Notes: generated by a model from the sequence alone, not told the origin. DNA of 64,000 bases from Saccharum officinarum (GCA_020631735.1 CM036160.1:116108680-116172679), one strand, 5' to 3'. Positions 9,891 to 20,964 are shown, numbered from the stretch's first letter. Numbers and translations: made by a program.

Positions 9891-11736
9891 GCCAGGGGAC
9901 ATCATTTATCACCATCGTGGTCTTAGACAGGGTGATCCCCTGTCACCCATGTTGTTTATTCTAGTTATGGATGTGCTGAATTCCTTGGTCACATATGCCA
10001 CTTTGAAGGGTTTGATGCAGCCTCTTGCTATTCAGCAAGCTCGGCACCGGGTATCTTTCTATGCTGATGATGCGGTCTTATTCTTGAGACCCAACAACTT
10101 GGATCTGGTCACTATAAGACACTTACTTGATCTGTTTGGACATGCCTCCGGTCTTAGAACTAATCTGTCCAAGAGTTCAATTTCCCCTATTCATTGTTCT
10201 GATGAGGAATTGGCACTCACTGCAAATATCCTCTCCTGTTCCATAAAGGGTTTTCCTTGTACATATCTCGGCCTCCCTCTAACAATTGGGAAACCAACTA
10301 AAGAGGTGCTGCTACCTCTAGTTGATAAGGTGGCAGATTATCTCCCTGGTTGGAAGGCTTCTCTACTGAACAGGGCAGGCCGGCTAGTATTGGTGAAGGT
10401 GGTGCTGACTGCTGTCCCTATATATCTTTTAATAGCCATGGATCTCCCGAAATGGGTTCTAAAAGCTATTGATAAAAGGAGGAGAGGTTTTCTTTGGAAT
10501 GGTCATCAACAAGCCAATGGTGGCAATTGCCTGGTGGCGTGGGAAAAAATGCAGAGACCACTTGAATATGGTGGCCTTGGGATTCATAACCTTGAACTTC
10601 TTGGCTGGGCACTTAGGATTCGATGGCTGTGGGCACAGAAGACAGATGCCGATAGGCCTTGGGCTGGTTTCCCAATCACTGTTCCTCATAAGGCCAGGGC
10701 CCTCTTTAATGTTGCAGTTGACGCCATAGTCGGAAATGGGGAGGAAATCTTGTTTTGGACAGATAGATGGTTGGGTGGGCATACCTTGGCAGAAATAGCG
10801 CCTAACTTGTTCAAAACTGTCCAGAAACGAACAGCCAAAAGAAGAACTGTGGCTCAAGCACTACATAATAGAAGCTGGGTTCAAGATATTAAGGGAGCTC
10901 GTACAGTAGAGGTCTTGCTTGAATTTCTCCAAATTTGGGATATGGTGGATGGCTTTATTTTGCAACCAGAGATTCCAGATCGATATAAATGGAAGTTAAC
11001 GCAGGATGGTTCTTATAGCAGCAAGTCTGCCTATAAGGCCTTCTTTGTGGGCTCCATCAAGTTCGGTCCGTGGAGAAGGATCTGGAAAACCTGGGCTCCC
11101 CCACGCTGCAAGTTTTTCATCTGGTTAGTGCTTCATAACCGGGTTTGGACAGCCGATCGCCTAGCAAGGAGGAATCTGCCCCATCTAGAGTCCTGCACCC
11201 TATGTGATCAAGTGGACGAAACTATAAATCATTTGCTTGTGGGTTGTGTCTTTGCTCGACAAGTTTGGTCCCTGATTTTGCAACAATTGGGGCTGCTGCA
11301 GTTGGCACCACAGCCTACTGTGTCCTGTTTCTCGGGGTGGTGGAAGAGATCGATTGCTGCTGTCCCGAAAGAAGTGCGCAAAGGACTCAATTCCTTGATA
11401 ATTTTGGTCACATGGGAGATCTGGAAGCATCGAAACTCTTGTGTCTTTGATAACAAAAGGCCAAGTGTTCAGGAAGTCATTAGGGCTGTTAGCTTGGAGG
11501 GAGGGCTCTGGTGTTCGGCTGGAGCCTCCAAGCTCCATGAGCTTGTTCTGCATGCTGGAGTTTAGAGCTTGGAGGCATTTGGTCGCTTCTACATTTTGTG
11601 TGGTGAGTCTGTAACTTAGTGTCCAGGGTGTGGTGTGTGTGGGTTGGGTCTCTTGACCCGTGTAACTTTTCTTCTACCTTAATGAAATGACACGCATTTC
11701 TCCTGCGTTGTTCTAGAAAAAAAATCTACTGCATGA

Positions 11737-12660
11737 GAAGAAGAAGCTCTTGTCTTCAAGGTTCAATAAGAAAGTTCTCGATGAAATGTCTCTCGTTATA
11801 AGAATTGAAATTCACCGAGATAGAAGAAAAGGGGTATTAGGACTATCGCATAGGCATGCTAAGAAAAGTTTCTAAAGAAATAATGTACCTATGCGGATAA
11901 ATCTACGCCTGTTCCCATAGTCAAGGGTAATAGTTTTGAAAACTTTAGTGTTCCAAAAGTAATGTGAGATTGTTATAGATGGACGTCCTATATGCTTCAG
12001 CTGTTAGAAGCTTAATGAGTACAAAGATAAGACCTTACCCTGATACAGTTCACATATCCGGGTTGTTTTGGCAAAATTCCAGTCCACATATAGATCACTG
12101 GAATGGAGTTAAGAATGTCGGCCTCATGCTTAGAAAGAAAGAACAAGTACTCTCAAGTAGTTGTGGGTACAAATGTTAAATTTTGGCGAGATGTTCAGTG
12201 AAACCCACATAGTAGCTAACACTCGCAGTTGGAGTTTTATTGTGGAAAAGCTCTAAAGAAACAGTTTTAATATCATCAATAATGTAAAGTTATAATATAG
12301 CATGATATGAGACTGAGGGACAGGCAAAATGGTTAAGGAACTTGTACCGGGCATTGATAATGCTTGTCAACAGCAATAACCATTTAAGTAGTTTACTCCT
12401 GAGACAACAGGTCAAGTGTGCTGCCAAACACATTGACATTAAAGTTATACGTTGTAAAGGAGAAAGTCCAGAATCATACTAAAAGGTATTGAACATATAA
12501 GTAACAACAAAGTACTTGCGGATCCGCTTACCAAAGGCTACCACCCAGTATGTTCAGAGAACACACAGTCGACATGGGTTTATGGTATAGCCTATGATTT
12601 CCGTACAATAAAGGGCCCAAAGTTAAAGAATCTGTTTCAGATCAGAGATGTGTATTGTAA
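11737..12660 (+). pseudogene. Copia B reverse transcriptase C-terminus and RNase H remnant
   Basis: The piece opens in frame after the LINE (EKKKLLSSRFNKKVLDEMS) through HRDRRKGVLGLSHRHAKK, then hits stops. Further recognisable blocks in shifting frames are DVLYASAVRSLMST, then GLFWQNSSPHIDHWNGVKNV, and near 12520 the RNase H end motif VLADPLTKGYHP followed by CSENTQSTWVYGI. Several frameshifts, small deletions and stop codons make it non-functional. The blocks match the Copia RT-RNase H order of Ale/Retrofit-like elements (inference). Confidence 0.8.
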
Positions 12661-12795
12661 CTGTTAAATCTATCGGCGACTGACCGTGACGGTGAGACAC
12701 GTTCTATGCACTGATCTGTGATGGAATGGTAAAAGAAAAATAAGTGTGAAATAAAGTCTAAAGTTTAAAGTACAAGGTGAGATAAAGGGGGAGAA

Positions 12796-13208
12796 TATTA
12801 GGTTGATCTCCCACCAAGATGGCCCAATGGCCACTTGGGACTTGACTCGCGCCCTGATCGGGGACGCTCAACCCATTAGTGGTTGGTGGGCCCCCGTCGC
12901 ACAGTGCCATATAAGAGGGGGTGCCCTGGGAGCCGCGGGCTCAAGACATGAGGTTGACTGCCACTGCTGCCACCCCACCGTCCTAACCCTAGTCCGATCC
13001 AGAGGGTGGCACTGCCAGCGGCGGGATGTCCCACCGGCGGCGCCACTGCACCGCTTCTCGCCACCGACACCGACTCTATGACGGACGACTCCTCCTCTCA
13101 GGCCGACGGTCGGTAACGCCTCCCCGTTCCCATCCTCTCTGTCTCTCTCTATTCCTCTCTCTCTCCCTTTCTCCCGTAAGTGTTCTATGATTCTACTGGT
13201 TTTATCTC
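12796..13208 (+). repeat. 3' LTR of Copia B (borders approximate)
   Basis: A purine-rich tract AAAGGGGGAG (12784-12793) is followed by TATTAGGTTGATCTCCC, which resembles a decayed TGTTAGG LTR start. A TATA box (TATAAG, 12910-12915) and a CT-rich leader (13136-13175) fit an LTR promoter and R/U5. The right end near TTTATCTCA (about 13208) is a guess. No target duplication can be tested, because the left end is outside the window. Confidence 0.55.
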
Positions 13209-13277
13209 AAATGCAAAGAGTAGTTCCCACTAGATCCACTGCTAGACGATATTAAAAGAAACTAACATATAAGACCT

Positions 13278-14400
13278 GGCAATGCATGGCTTCTGGTGCG
13301 GTGGCTGATGCATGTGATGAAGCCAAAGCGCCCATGCCGTTCGAGCTCTCGACGTGGACTGCTCATCCAATGGCTGCGTGCCATGCAGAAACGTCAGTCC
13401 ATGTGGCCATCAACTCTAGTACTCAACATTCGCCTTTGTAATCTTGTGTGTACCTTTTCTATGAGTTACGTATACTTCGTTGACTCTACGGTCAGCTTAG
13501 CTGCTAGGAATAGGATGCTACATACAACTCTGTTTCTTGAGATCGGAAATTATAAATCTTTGTAAATATGTTTTTAAGAAAAAAAAAACTATACATTTGA
13601 GTCCTTTTTAGAAAAGAAAAGAAACTATACTAGGCCGATCAGTTTGGGGTCTGTTTAGTTCCAAGAAATTTTGCAAAAATTTTCAGATTCCCCGTCACAT
13701 CGAATCTTTAAACACATGCATGAAGCATTAAATATAGATAAAAAATAAAACTAATTACACAGTTTAGACGAAATGGACGAGACGAATCTTTTAAGCCTAA
13801 TTAGACCATGATTGGACAATATTTACCAAATAACAACGAAAACGCTACAGTAGTGTTTTGCCAAAATTTTTGGCATCCAAACGGTGCCTTGGAAATGCTC
13901 GCCAAACGCCCGGAGCAACTGGCAAGCACTCGTACGAGCAGTACGTGGCAGAGGCACGGAGGCTCTATCTGGCAGGGTCGCAGTCCACAGCAGAGGTCGG
14001 CGCCTGCGACGACGACCGCGCACCGGCGGATGATGGGACGGGTGTTTTTCTTTTTCCCGTGGGAACGGGCGCTGCCGGCTGCTACGGCGAACGAGTCAGT
14101 CTCGCCCTCGATCGCCGGTCGTCTCGCGCTTCCCACGTTCCGCTGCGGACTGACCATGCCCAAGCCAAGTCGTCGCCCGGCCAGGCGTGGTGGCCTCACC
14201 AAGACTCGAGATTCGTCAAAACGCCGTCATACGAGCTGGAAAATAAAAAAAATTTGATCGAATCTGTCCGGAGTAGATATATTCAGTCGGACGGTACGGT
14301 CATAGCACTAGTAGCCAAGTCATTAATAGACACAATTCTATTATGGACTTGCTAGCGTCCGGACATCCGTTCCAGGGTGCTAGCGTCGGACTATACCCGC
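13278..14400. repeat. Duplicated segment, copy 1
   Basis: Shares long near-identical blocks with 15198-16290: TGGCTTCTGGTGCGGTGGC, the block from CTCTCGACGTGGACTG to GGCCATCAACTCT, the block around AGGCTCTATCTGGC, and the block from GCTGCTACGGCGAACG to TAGCGTCGGACTATACC. Copy 1 lacks about 100 bp present in copy 2 near 15230-15340, and carries a MITE (13648-13888) that copy 2 does not. I recognise no protein in it. The open frames that cross it are not conserved between the copies. Confidence 0.8.
13648..13888. mobile_element. MITE (241 bp) with empty site in the paralogous copy
   Basis: Starts GGTCTGTTTAGTTCC and ends ATCCAAACGGTGCC (imperfect inverted ends). The interior holds CCCCGTCACATCGAATC and GAGACGAATCTTTTAAGCC, blocks common in sorghum-type MITEs (recalled, not searched). 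The flanks duplicate TTGG (13644-13647, 13889-13892). The matching place in copy 2 (about 15640) reads CAGTTTGGAAATG with no insert. A decayed relative lies at 19888-20150. Confidence 0.85.
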
Positions 14401-15197
14401 TGAGCGAGCCATGCAATGATTATATTGATGTCGACTTTATGAAAAGTATCGCGATTGATTTCTCCTGCACTTGTGGGACTGCTCTCGGGCGATAATAATA
14501 ACCATAAGACGGAGGTGTCTGAATCCCAAAATAATTACAGTCGCAGTTAAAGTTAGCATCATTGATGATCAATCGCATTGCACTCCAAAGGACAGCAGCC
14601 GAAGGATGACACTCTCGGTGACAAATTGTATCCCGTGTGAGTCCACAAACACCAGCCGAAGAATACATATATAGCAGCCGCCAGCCGAAGCCCGAAGGAA
14701 ATTTAGCCGGTAGCCCGGCACGCCGCTATACTGCTCGTTTCCTCATAACTCGTTTGCTCATCCGACATTCGTAGGTGTCAGTGTCAGTGTGTCACCGCTA
14801 TACTGCTCGTTTCCAAGACCCCAATTCGACATGGTCGGCCGGCGCCTGTCAGTTAAATGCATGCATCCCGCTGCCACTCAACGATGCGCTAATTAACGAC
14901 GACAGTAGTACGGTGTCATTGTCGACGGAGAGTAGAGGAAGCATCGTGTAATTGCGCTGCAGGTGGTCATACCTTGTTTACAAGTTGCACCAGCTCGTGC
15001 TCGTGCCTGCCGGCTTGAAACGAGAGAGACTGGCGGCACTTTACTCCTCCATGCTATGCTACTAATTGGTCAATCGGTCGATTCGCGTCACTCCACCGAT
15101 CGATTACAACGACAACTCAAGAAAAAAGGGCACCCGCGATCGCGACGACTCCTTTTCCCTGCGGGACCGGCGCCGGCCGCCGGCCGGCCGTGGATAA
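14401..15197. other. Intergenic spacer, nothing recognised
   Basis: No coding potential beyond short chance frames and no recognised element. It contains short direct repeats: CCGCTATACTGCTCGTTTCC occurs near 14721 and again near 14797. It separates the two duplicated copies. Confidence 0.5.
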
Positions 15198-16290
15198 AAC
15201 CTGGCAATGGCTTCTGGTGCGGTGGCTGATCCGACCTTGCACTGTCAGTGAAACAAAGGACCACCACTGCGGCATCAGTCTGCTACAAGCATGCATGCAT
15301 GCCTAACTCTAACTGTACATGATGTTCCAAACACCCCCGCCAAAGCGCCCATGCCTATCCACTTGTGCTAAGCTACATGCCGCTCGTGCTCTCGACGTGG
15401 ACTGCTGACGATCCAATGGCTGCGTGCCATGCAGAAACGTCAGTCCATAATGGCCATCAACTCTTCTATGCTGTGTCAGCCTAGCTAGGAATAGAGGATG
15501 CTACAAGTCTGTCTCTAGAGATCAGAAATTCTAATTCTTTGTAAATATGTTTTTAAGTGTTACTACGACTAATTAATATATTTGAGTCCTTTTTAGAAGA
15601 AAAAAAACTATACTAGCTATAAGAATGGCCGATCAGTTTGGAAATGCTCACCAAACGCCCAGAGCAACGGAGGCTCTATCTGGCTGGGTTGCAGTCCACA
15701 GCAGAGGTCGGCGCCTGCAGTCAAAGTTTCTACGCGAAGGAAACGATACGTCATGCGTTCAGCATTTAGTCTATTCCCTCGACATCCTAGCTGGGCAGCC
15801 GCATGGCAAGATTGGCCTGCTTGTGGCCTGTGGACGCATCAAGCATGGATTCACGGTGGTGCACATGTTTGGTCCACCGTGGTGCATAAGAGGTAAAATT
15901 TACTTCATGTTAACTTGTATTTTGATTTTACCCTGGTGCCGGTGCACTCGGGTCAGCCCACATAGCTTCGCCCCTGGCTGCTACGGCGAACGAGTCAGTC
16001 TCGCCCTCGATCGCCGGTCGTCTCGCGCTTCCCACGTTCCGCTGCAGGCTGACCATGCCCAAGCCAAGTCGTCGCCCGGCCAGGCGTGGTGGCCTCACCA
16101 AGACTCTCGATTCGTCAAAACGCCGTCATACGAGCTGGAAAATAAAAAAATTTGATCGAATCTGTCCGGAGTAGATATATTCAGTCGGACGGTACGGTCA
16201 TAGCACTAGTAACCAAGTCATTAATAGGCACAATTCTATTACAGGACTTGCTAGTCCGATCCAGGGTGCTAGCGTCGGACTATACCAGGG
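15198..16290. repeat. Duplicated segment, copy 2 (contains shared 258-bp patch)
   Basis: Paralogue of 13278-14400. It keeps the MITE-free site. Between GGCGCCTGC and GGCTGCTACGG it has the 258-bp patch (15719-15976) in place of about 70 bp in copy 1. Identity with copy 1 outside indels looks above 90% by eye. Confidence 0.8.
15719..15976 (+). repeat. 258-bp patch shared with 23121-23378
   Basis: The two stretches have the same length, the same orientation and only a few mismatches (for example CGCGAAG/CGTGAAG, CCACCGTGG/CCACGGTGG). The flanks are unrelated. One frame is open across it (HGKIGLLVACGRIKHGF) with an exon-like GT after ATAAGAG, but I recognise no family. It may be a copied gene fragment or filler DNA. 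Confidence 0.8.
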
Positions 16291-16379
16291 CACCCTAGCG
16301 CGTCGGGGTTGCGAGCGAGCGCCTTAACAACAGGCCTGTGTCGCCTGCGCCGCTAGCCGCTTTCACGCGTATCCTATGT

Positions 16380-16790
16380 GCAACACCCGATCTATTTTCA
16401 AAACATGCGGCTGCAATAATTGCAATATACAAAAAGAAGACAAATTAAACACTTAAAACATGCGTCTGAAACACTTGAAAAACACCTGAACAAGAACTAA
16501 AAACCATTGCAAACATATACAACATCCAGATGAAACACTTGCAACAGACGTATAAAACATCTGAAACATATTCTTGCAACATATGTCTGATACAGATAAA
16601 ACATTTGGAACATACTTTGAAACATATGTGCATAGCTATTGCAACATATGCAACATTCCAATCTACTTTTGCAACATCCCGATCTACTTTTGCAACACAG
16701 ATACGAAACACTTGCAACGTACCTCTGAAACACCTGAAATATATGTTTGCAATATACGCTTTCAATGCAACATCTTCTCGCTGCTTGGGA
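16380..16790 (+). repeat. Dispersed GCAACAT/GAAACACTTG repeat, copy 1
   Basis: About 400 bp of imperfect short units built from TTGCAACAT, ATCTGAAACA and CACTTGCAACATA. The same kind of sequence occurs inverted at 30800-31220 and again at 55800-56170. GC-rich sequence with CCGGAC or TCGGAC motifs lies beside each copy. Such arrays are typical of the subterminal parts of large grass DNA transposons, probably Mutator-like (inference). Confidence 0.6.
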
Positions 16791-17461
16791 ATGGAAGCTC
16801 GTCGGCATAAAGAGTTCACTAGTGTAGAGCTCGCTGCTCCGGTGGAGAAGACCATCCACGCGTTGGAGAAGACTGCGATGAACGGGAGGCGCGGTGGAGA
16901 TGGAGGAAGGCGGGCGGCCAGGGAATGGGTTTTTGACCCCAGGATTTCTTTCTTCCTCATTCTAATTTTGGTTTTCGTATCACGGATGTTGGTTCGTGCT
17001 TTATCGCCCCGTTATCAGATTTGGACGGCTCGCATTTTTACTTTTTTACTTTTCTCGCCACGTTTTCTTCTTCTTTTCTTACCACTGTGGAGTGCTCACC
17101 GGGTGAGGACTCTACTGCTGAAGCTTCAGCTTCAGGATCAAGGATGGAAGCTCTCGAGCTCAAGAGATTCGCTATGGAAGCCAAAATCAAACATTTTTTG
17201 GGCTCATACAGTAATGTACGAGCACCAAAGCAAACCCTCTTTGATGGGTTAAAAGAACTCAAGCTGGGTCCGCAACTCAAGCGGACTTAGAAAAAGCTAA
17301 CTAGCATTATGGAACAATTGTTGCGTGACAACAAATTTTCCAGTCCGGGGGAAGCTGCATCCCAACTAGCAATAGACTACTCTAACTATTACCCAACCAA
17401 GTATAACAAATCACTTTGGTAGTAATGGAATGGTATGAAGTTGGACTAATTGGGAAACATT
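16791..17461. other. Repeat interior, short unassigned frame
   Basis: Follows the repeat array. An open frame at 17021-17290 ends LKELKLGPQLKRT. I recognise no family, it has no promoter or intron that I can support, and it is more likely a transposon-borne fragment than a gene. Confidence 0.35.
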
Positions 17462-17462
17462 C

Positions 17463-17561
17463 CTGTTCGCTTGGCTGAAAGTATTGTTCGCTGATTTGTT
17501 GTGAGAGAAAAATATTGTTTGTTGGCTGAAAAAGTACGGCTTATAAGACAAGTAAACAAGG
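17463..17561. mobile_element. Short MITE (about 100 bp)
   Basis: Starts CTGTTCGCTTGGCTGAAAG and ends CGGCTTATAAGACAAGTAA. The arms are roughly inverted copies around TGTTGTGAGAGAAAAA. It resembles a very common grass miniature element (recalled). The target duplication is not clear. Confidence 0.5.
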
Positions 17562-19110
17562 CCGGCAGGCTGGAGGCGCGATGGAGATGGAGGAAGGCGA
17601 GCGGCCGCACTCGAGCGGGGTGGAGATGGCAAATGGCGGGCATTCAGATGTCATGGAGAACGTCGAGGCGGCACGGCAGAGTGAGGTCACGGCGCTGCGG
17701 AACAGAAGCGTCCAAGTGTTGGAAACCTTTTGAAGAATGGAAGCGTATTAGTGGGAGAGGATACGACTGTTGGGCCGTTGGGCTGGTATTGCTGCCCGCA
17801 AATGGGTACTTCGGACAATCGACGCCCTCAGTACATCATTTCCAATTCTATTAGGATAGTCTTAACCAGATAGTTTTTATATACTTGTCAAATAACATAG
17901 GCATTAGAAATCATATTCTCAATGAATAGTTTTTCTCAAAATTATTTTTTATCTAATCATATATCTTCTTTTCTATCATGTACCTATAATATTTTTATAT
18001 CTTGATCCTTTCACCTTGTTCTCTCTCGGGTTTTGTGCACTTTAGCCTTAAATTTTTTAAAGACTCGTTGTCAAGGATGGTACTAAAATGGCCTGGCTCC
18101 ATCGGGTTACCAAGGAAAATTGAGAGCAAGGGATCGTTTGGTAGAGATTCAGCAAGCGCTCCCAAAACTATTTTGCCTATTAACTTACCAAACAGCTGAA
18201 AACATCGCAGCTCCTCATGTGAATCTCTAGAAAACCCTATGAAACAATCGTCTGGTATCTGGTGAAGCCAAAATTAACTGTTCACACCAATTTGCTGGAC
18301 TCACCTACAAGTCAAGATACACTTTTGCCTTCCTCGCTAGTGCTACAGGCAGCGATGCAAGGGTAGGAGTGGTGCTACAAGCAATAGCGACCTGTGGCCC
18401 AACGCGCCCCCAGGCAGCAATGCATGGCTTGGAGGGCCTCCTCCGTGGCTCTATGTGGATGAGCGCACCCGGGATGCGTAGGCGTGGATTCGCATAGACA
18501 CATGGGAACACCAAGGCTAGTCAGAGGTGAGGGAAAATGAAAGATGAAGAGGAGGACAGAGCCAAGGAGTAGGTGTACCATGGAGAAGATAAGATCGAGA
18601 GAGAAGAGGAAAAAATACAATAAGTGAAGAAAAAGATAGAGAGAATATTATAGATATTTCATCGTTTTTTAAACACCATGAGAAACTATTTTACCAAACC
18701 TTTTTTTAAAAAACGGTTTAGCCCATCAGCAGAGCTGCTTCACAGCCGAACTCCAAACGAATCAAACAATGTGTCGATCTTGAGGTCTTGACGACCAAAC
18801 ACTGTGGTCCACAGGCAGGTATTGAATATAAAGCTTCCACCGTCACCAAAAGGAATTCAAAATTTTGACCGGCGAAGAAAGGTCACGTAGCCTAGCCCTC
18901 TGTTTTTAAATTTTGATTGATGATGACTTTTGAACGGGAAAACAAAAGGAGACCACTCTACTGTGCTGTAGTGTCAATTCAAAATGGCTGAACGCTGCAT
19001 GTCCAGTCCAAGCCACTAGAAATCAATCAGGTGACGCGTTGCGTAGAAAATCAGAGTGGCATTGCCCTAATGACTTTATCTGGATGTCACCACGCCCCAC
19101 TAGCTAAAGA
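17562..19110. other. Intergenic, repeat-derived, no gene recognised
   Basis: Short frames only. Near 18128 the motif CGTTTGGTAGAG and near 18750 its rough inverse CTCCAAACGAATCAAAC bracket about 630 bp and could be decayed transposon ends. The stretch 17880-18010 is AT-rich. Confidence 0.4.
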
Positions 19111-19119
19111 GAAAGAACG

Positions 19120-19325
19120 TACTCCCTCCATTTAAAAAAATGTAATTTTAGGTCCAAGACGACTAGTCAAACTTTCTTAAATTTAGCCTATGAAAAATAT
19201 GAACATGTCTATAAATAGATTTATGATAAAAATATTTTATAATTAATCTATTATACTTATTTAATATAAGATAGTAGTACTTTTTTATGTAGAAATGAGA
19301 ATTGTATTTTTTTAATAAAGGGCCA
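19120..19325. mobile_element. Stowaway-like MITE, partial
   Basis: Begins TACTCCCTCCATTTAAAA, the usual start of grass Tc1/mariner miniature elements, then AATTTTAGGTCCAAGACGA and an AT-rich body. The mirrored GGAGGGAGTA end is not found, so it is truncated or decayed. Confidence 0.55.
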
Positions 19326-19887
19326 AAAAAAAGAGTGCGTCGTTTCGTCGAAGCAATTTGCAGTTAAGTGTAGTTATACATGCGTATTAGGAGGTACCAT
19401 TTCAGGATCGTGACATCTTTGTTGTAGGTTCCTGATGATGCCGCCGTATGCTAGACGTCGTCCTTGACTATATATATTGATTATTTGGATGGACTAATTT
19501 GATCCAGATCTTGTTTGGTCAAATTAAAATCGTTGCATAACAAAGACTACTAACCCACATCTTTAGCAGCCATGATATCTTGTGCTGTGCTGAGAGGAGA
19601 GATCTGTTCTAGTATTCGACACATCGACAGACGACGACATGGTTGCTCTTGTTCAGGTAAAAGACAGGAGCTTGCGCTTAAGAAGGACGAGTGCTTCTAG
19701 AGGCTGACACCCTCTAGGCTCTAGCAAACAAAAACAAAGAGCGCTCTTCTTGCATAGCTGGTTGATTTTGACTAATAAACTCAAGTAAACAGAACCACAT
19801 TCTTTGTAAAAAAAATCTAGCATTACATTTAGTCAAATCGTCATAGTGATCATCATGGTAAAGAACCAATGGCCTTGCCGATTCAGG

Positions 19888-20150
19888 CCTCGTTTAGATT
19901 GTAGAATTTGGACATAAATTCACTATGCAGAATTCATATTCCCCGTCACATCAAAATACTGACATATATATAGAGTACTAAATATAGATGAAATAAAAAA
20001 CTAATTGTATAGTTTTGTTGTACTTTGCGAGACGAACATTTTAAGCCTAATTAATCAATGTTTGGACAATTATTACCAAATAAAAAACAAAATTGCTACA
20101 GTGTGACGTGACACTTACTATGCAAATTTTGGTTCTAAATTTTGAAATGG
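19888..20150. mobile_element. Decayed second copy of the 13648 MITE family
   Basis: Starts GCCTCGTTTAGATTGTAGA. It shares the blocks CCCCGTCACATC, TAAATATAGATGAA, GAGACGAACATTTTAAGCC and GCTACAGTGTGA in the same order as 13648-13888, but is more diverged. Ends are approximate. Confidence 0.65.
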
Positions 20151-20255
20151 CGTCAGGGTTAGGACGGTGGGTCCAATTATTTTTAACGACAGACTGTTGG
20201 CGCGCCACGCACGGTTTACACGTTGTGCGTCCCTCTCCTCCCGGTTTCGTCCTTA

Positions 20256-20683
20256 GACTATCCGCACTCATGGACCTCTATATTCATCCTCTATACGTCC
20301 TAGTCAGCAAGATTCTCTCATCTATACTCAATTCTCCCGCACTCATCCATCCTCTATATCATCCTCTATTCACTCTATCCACCGTGGGATCCACTTGTCT
20401 ATTTATCTAAATATATTCATGTGTGATCTAGTTTTGAAGGATTTATTGAGACGAATTTAATGGTGAAATCGAAATTTAATTTGGATTTTTGGTTTGTGAG
20501 TTATAGCATTTTTTTTCTTTGTTTAGCTAGTGAGGTCCACCACTATAGAGTATAGAGTAAGCACAGTACCACTCTAAATATAGAGTGAGAAAAAAGATAA
20601 AATATTGTTTTAGAATATTCAGTGCAGTAGTTTTTACTCTATATTCATACTCTAAAGCTTTAGAGTACCAGCTGCGGATAGTC
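20256..20683. mobile_element. PIF/Harbinger (Tourist-like) MITE upstream of ERD15
   Basis: 428 bp with terminal inverted repeat GACTATCCGCA / TGCGGATAGTC and exact TTA duplication (20253-20255 and 20684-20686), both typical of PIF/Harbinger. The right end is about 275 bp upstream of the ERD15 TATA box, so it could carry regulatory sequence for that gene (inference). The interior is AT-rich with CTCTATA repeats. Confidence 0.85.
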
Positions 20684-20958
20684 TTATCGGCAACGACGGA
20701 ACCTTCCTCTCTGGCAGCCAGCGGCCTCGCCGTGCCGGTGGAACCAATAATTTACTCGTGGCCCACACAACACAAAAATCCGTCCGGCGGACGCGTCGCG
20801 GGCCAGCCAGGCAGGCGTAGCCCCACGGGCCACACCGCGTTTTGCTTTTGATGGCCCAGGCGACCAGTCCCAATCAATCAATCCATCGTCGCCCGCCGGC
20901 CCCACCCACCACCCTCGGACCTTCCGGCTCCGCTCCGCTCAGCTGGCAGCTGACTGGC

Positions 20959-20964
20959 TATAAA
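20959..20964 (+). promoter_or_regulatory. TATA box of the ERD15-like gene
   Basis: TATAAA in GGCTATAAACACC, in a CpG-rich upstream stretch. It is placed to start transcription near 20990, about 330 bp before the start codon, with a 5'UTR intron between. Confidence 0.7.

Larger units (their letters stand above)
6057..11565 (+). pseudogene. LINE ORF2 (endonuclease-reverse transcriptase), split by a solo LTR
   Basis: Exons of information: 6057-7986 and 9896-11565. Left half: AP-endonuclease motifs (WNVRGLN, CLQETK, GDFNLI, SDHCPL), then RT motifs (KAPGPDGFTGRFYKACW, FRPISLIHSFAKLVTKILANR, NQSAFVRGR, LKLDISKAFDSVSW). Right half: RGLRQGDPLSPML, the catalytic FYADDAVLFL (near 10060), then a zf-RVT domain (CTLCDQVDETINHLLVGC). 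The halves total 3,600 bases (1,200 codons with stop), are in the same frame and show no other stop. The only lesion is the LTR insertion. The initiator may be the Met at 6057 or the one at 6096, just before the endonuclease. Confidence 0.93.
5285..11722 (+). mobile_element. L1-type LINE (5'-truncated) with 14-bp target duplication
   Basis: Flanked by an exact 14-bp duplication, AATCTACTGCATGA, at 5271-5284 and 11723-11736. The element ends in a short A tail (11717-11724, partly shared with the duplication). It contains the end of ORF1, a full ORF2 (endonuclease, reverse transcriptase, C-terminal zf-RVT) and a 150-bp 3'UTR with AATGAAA near 11681. A 1,904-bp solo LTR splits ORF2 at 7986. The missing ORF1 N-terminus indicates 5' truncation, usual for target-primed reverse transcription. 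Confidence 0.95.
5224..13208 (+). mobile_element. Degenerate Copia retrotransposon B (host of the nest)
   Basis: Two pieces belong together: 5224-5284 encodes the reverse transcriptase active-site strand (LILY, then VDDIFFVSSDVNLLH after a 2-bp slip), and 11737 onward continues with HEKKKLLSSRFNKKVLDEM in the same family. The intervening 5285-11722 is the LINE plus its target duplication. Everything upstream of 5224 has been displaced to the left of Copia A and is outside the window. The 3' part contains RNase H remnants, a polypurine tract and a 3' LTR. The right border is approximate. This is the oldest layer of the nest. Confidence 0.85.

Noticed and set aside
15625..16155. 176-codon plus-strand frame across the duplicated segment
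   Set aside because: It crosses the 258-bp patch and the duplication borders, its paralogue in copy 1 reads differently, and no family resemblance was seen.
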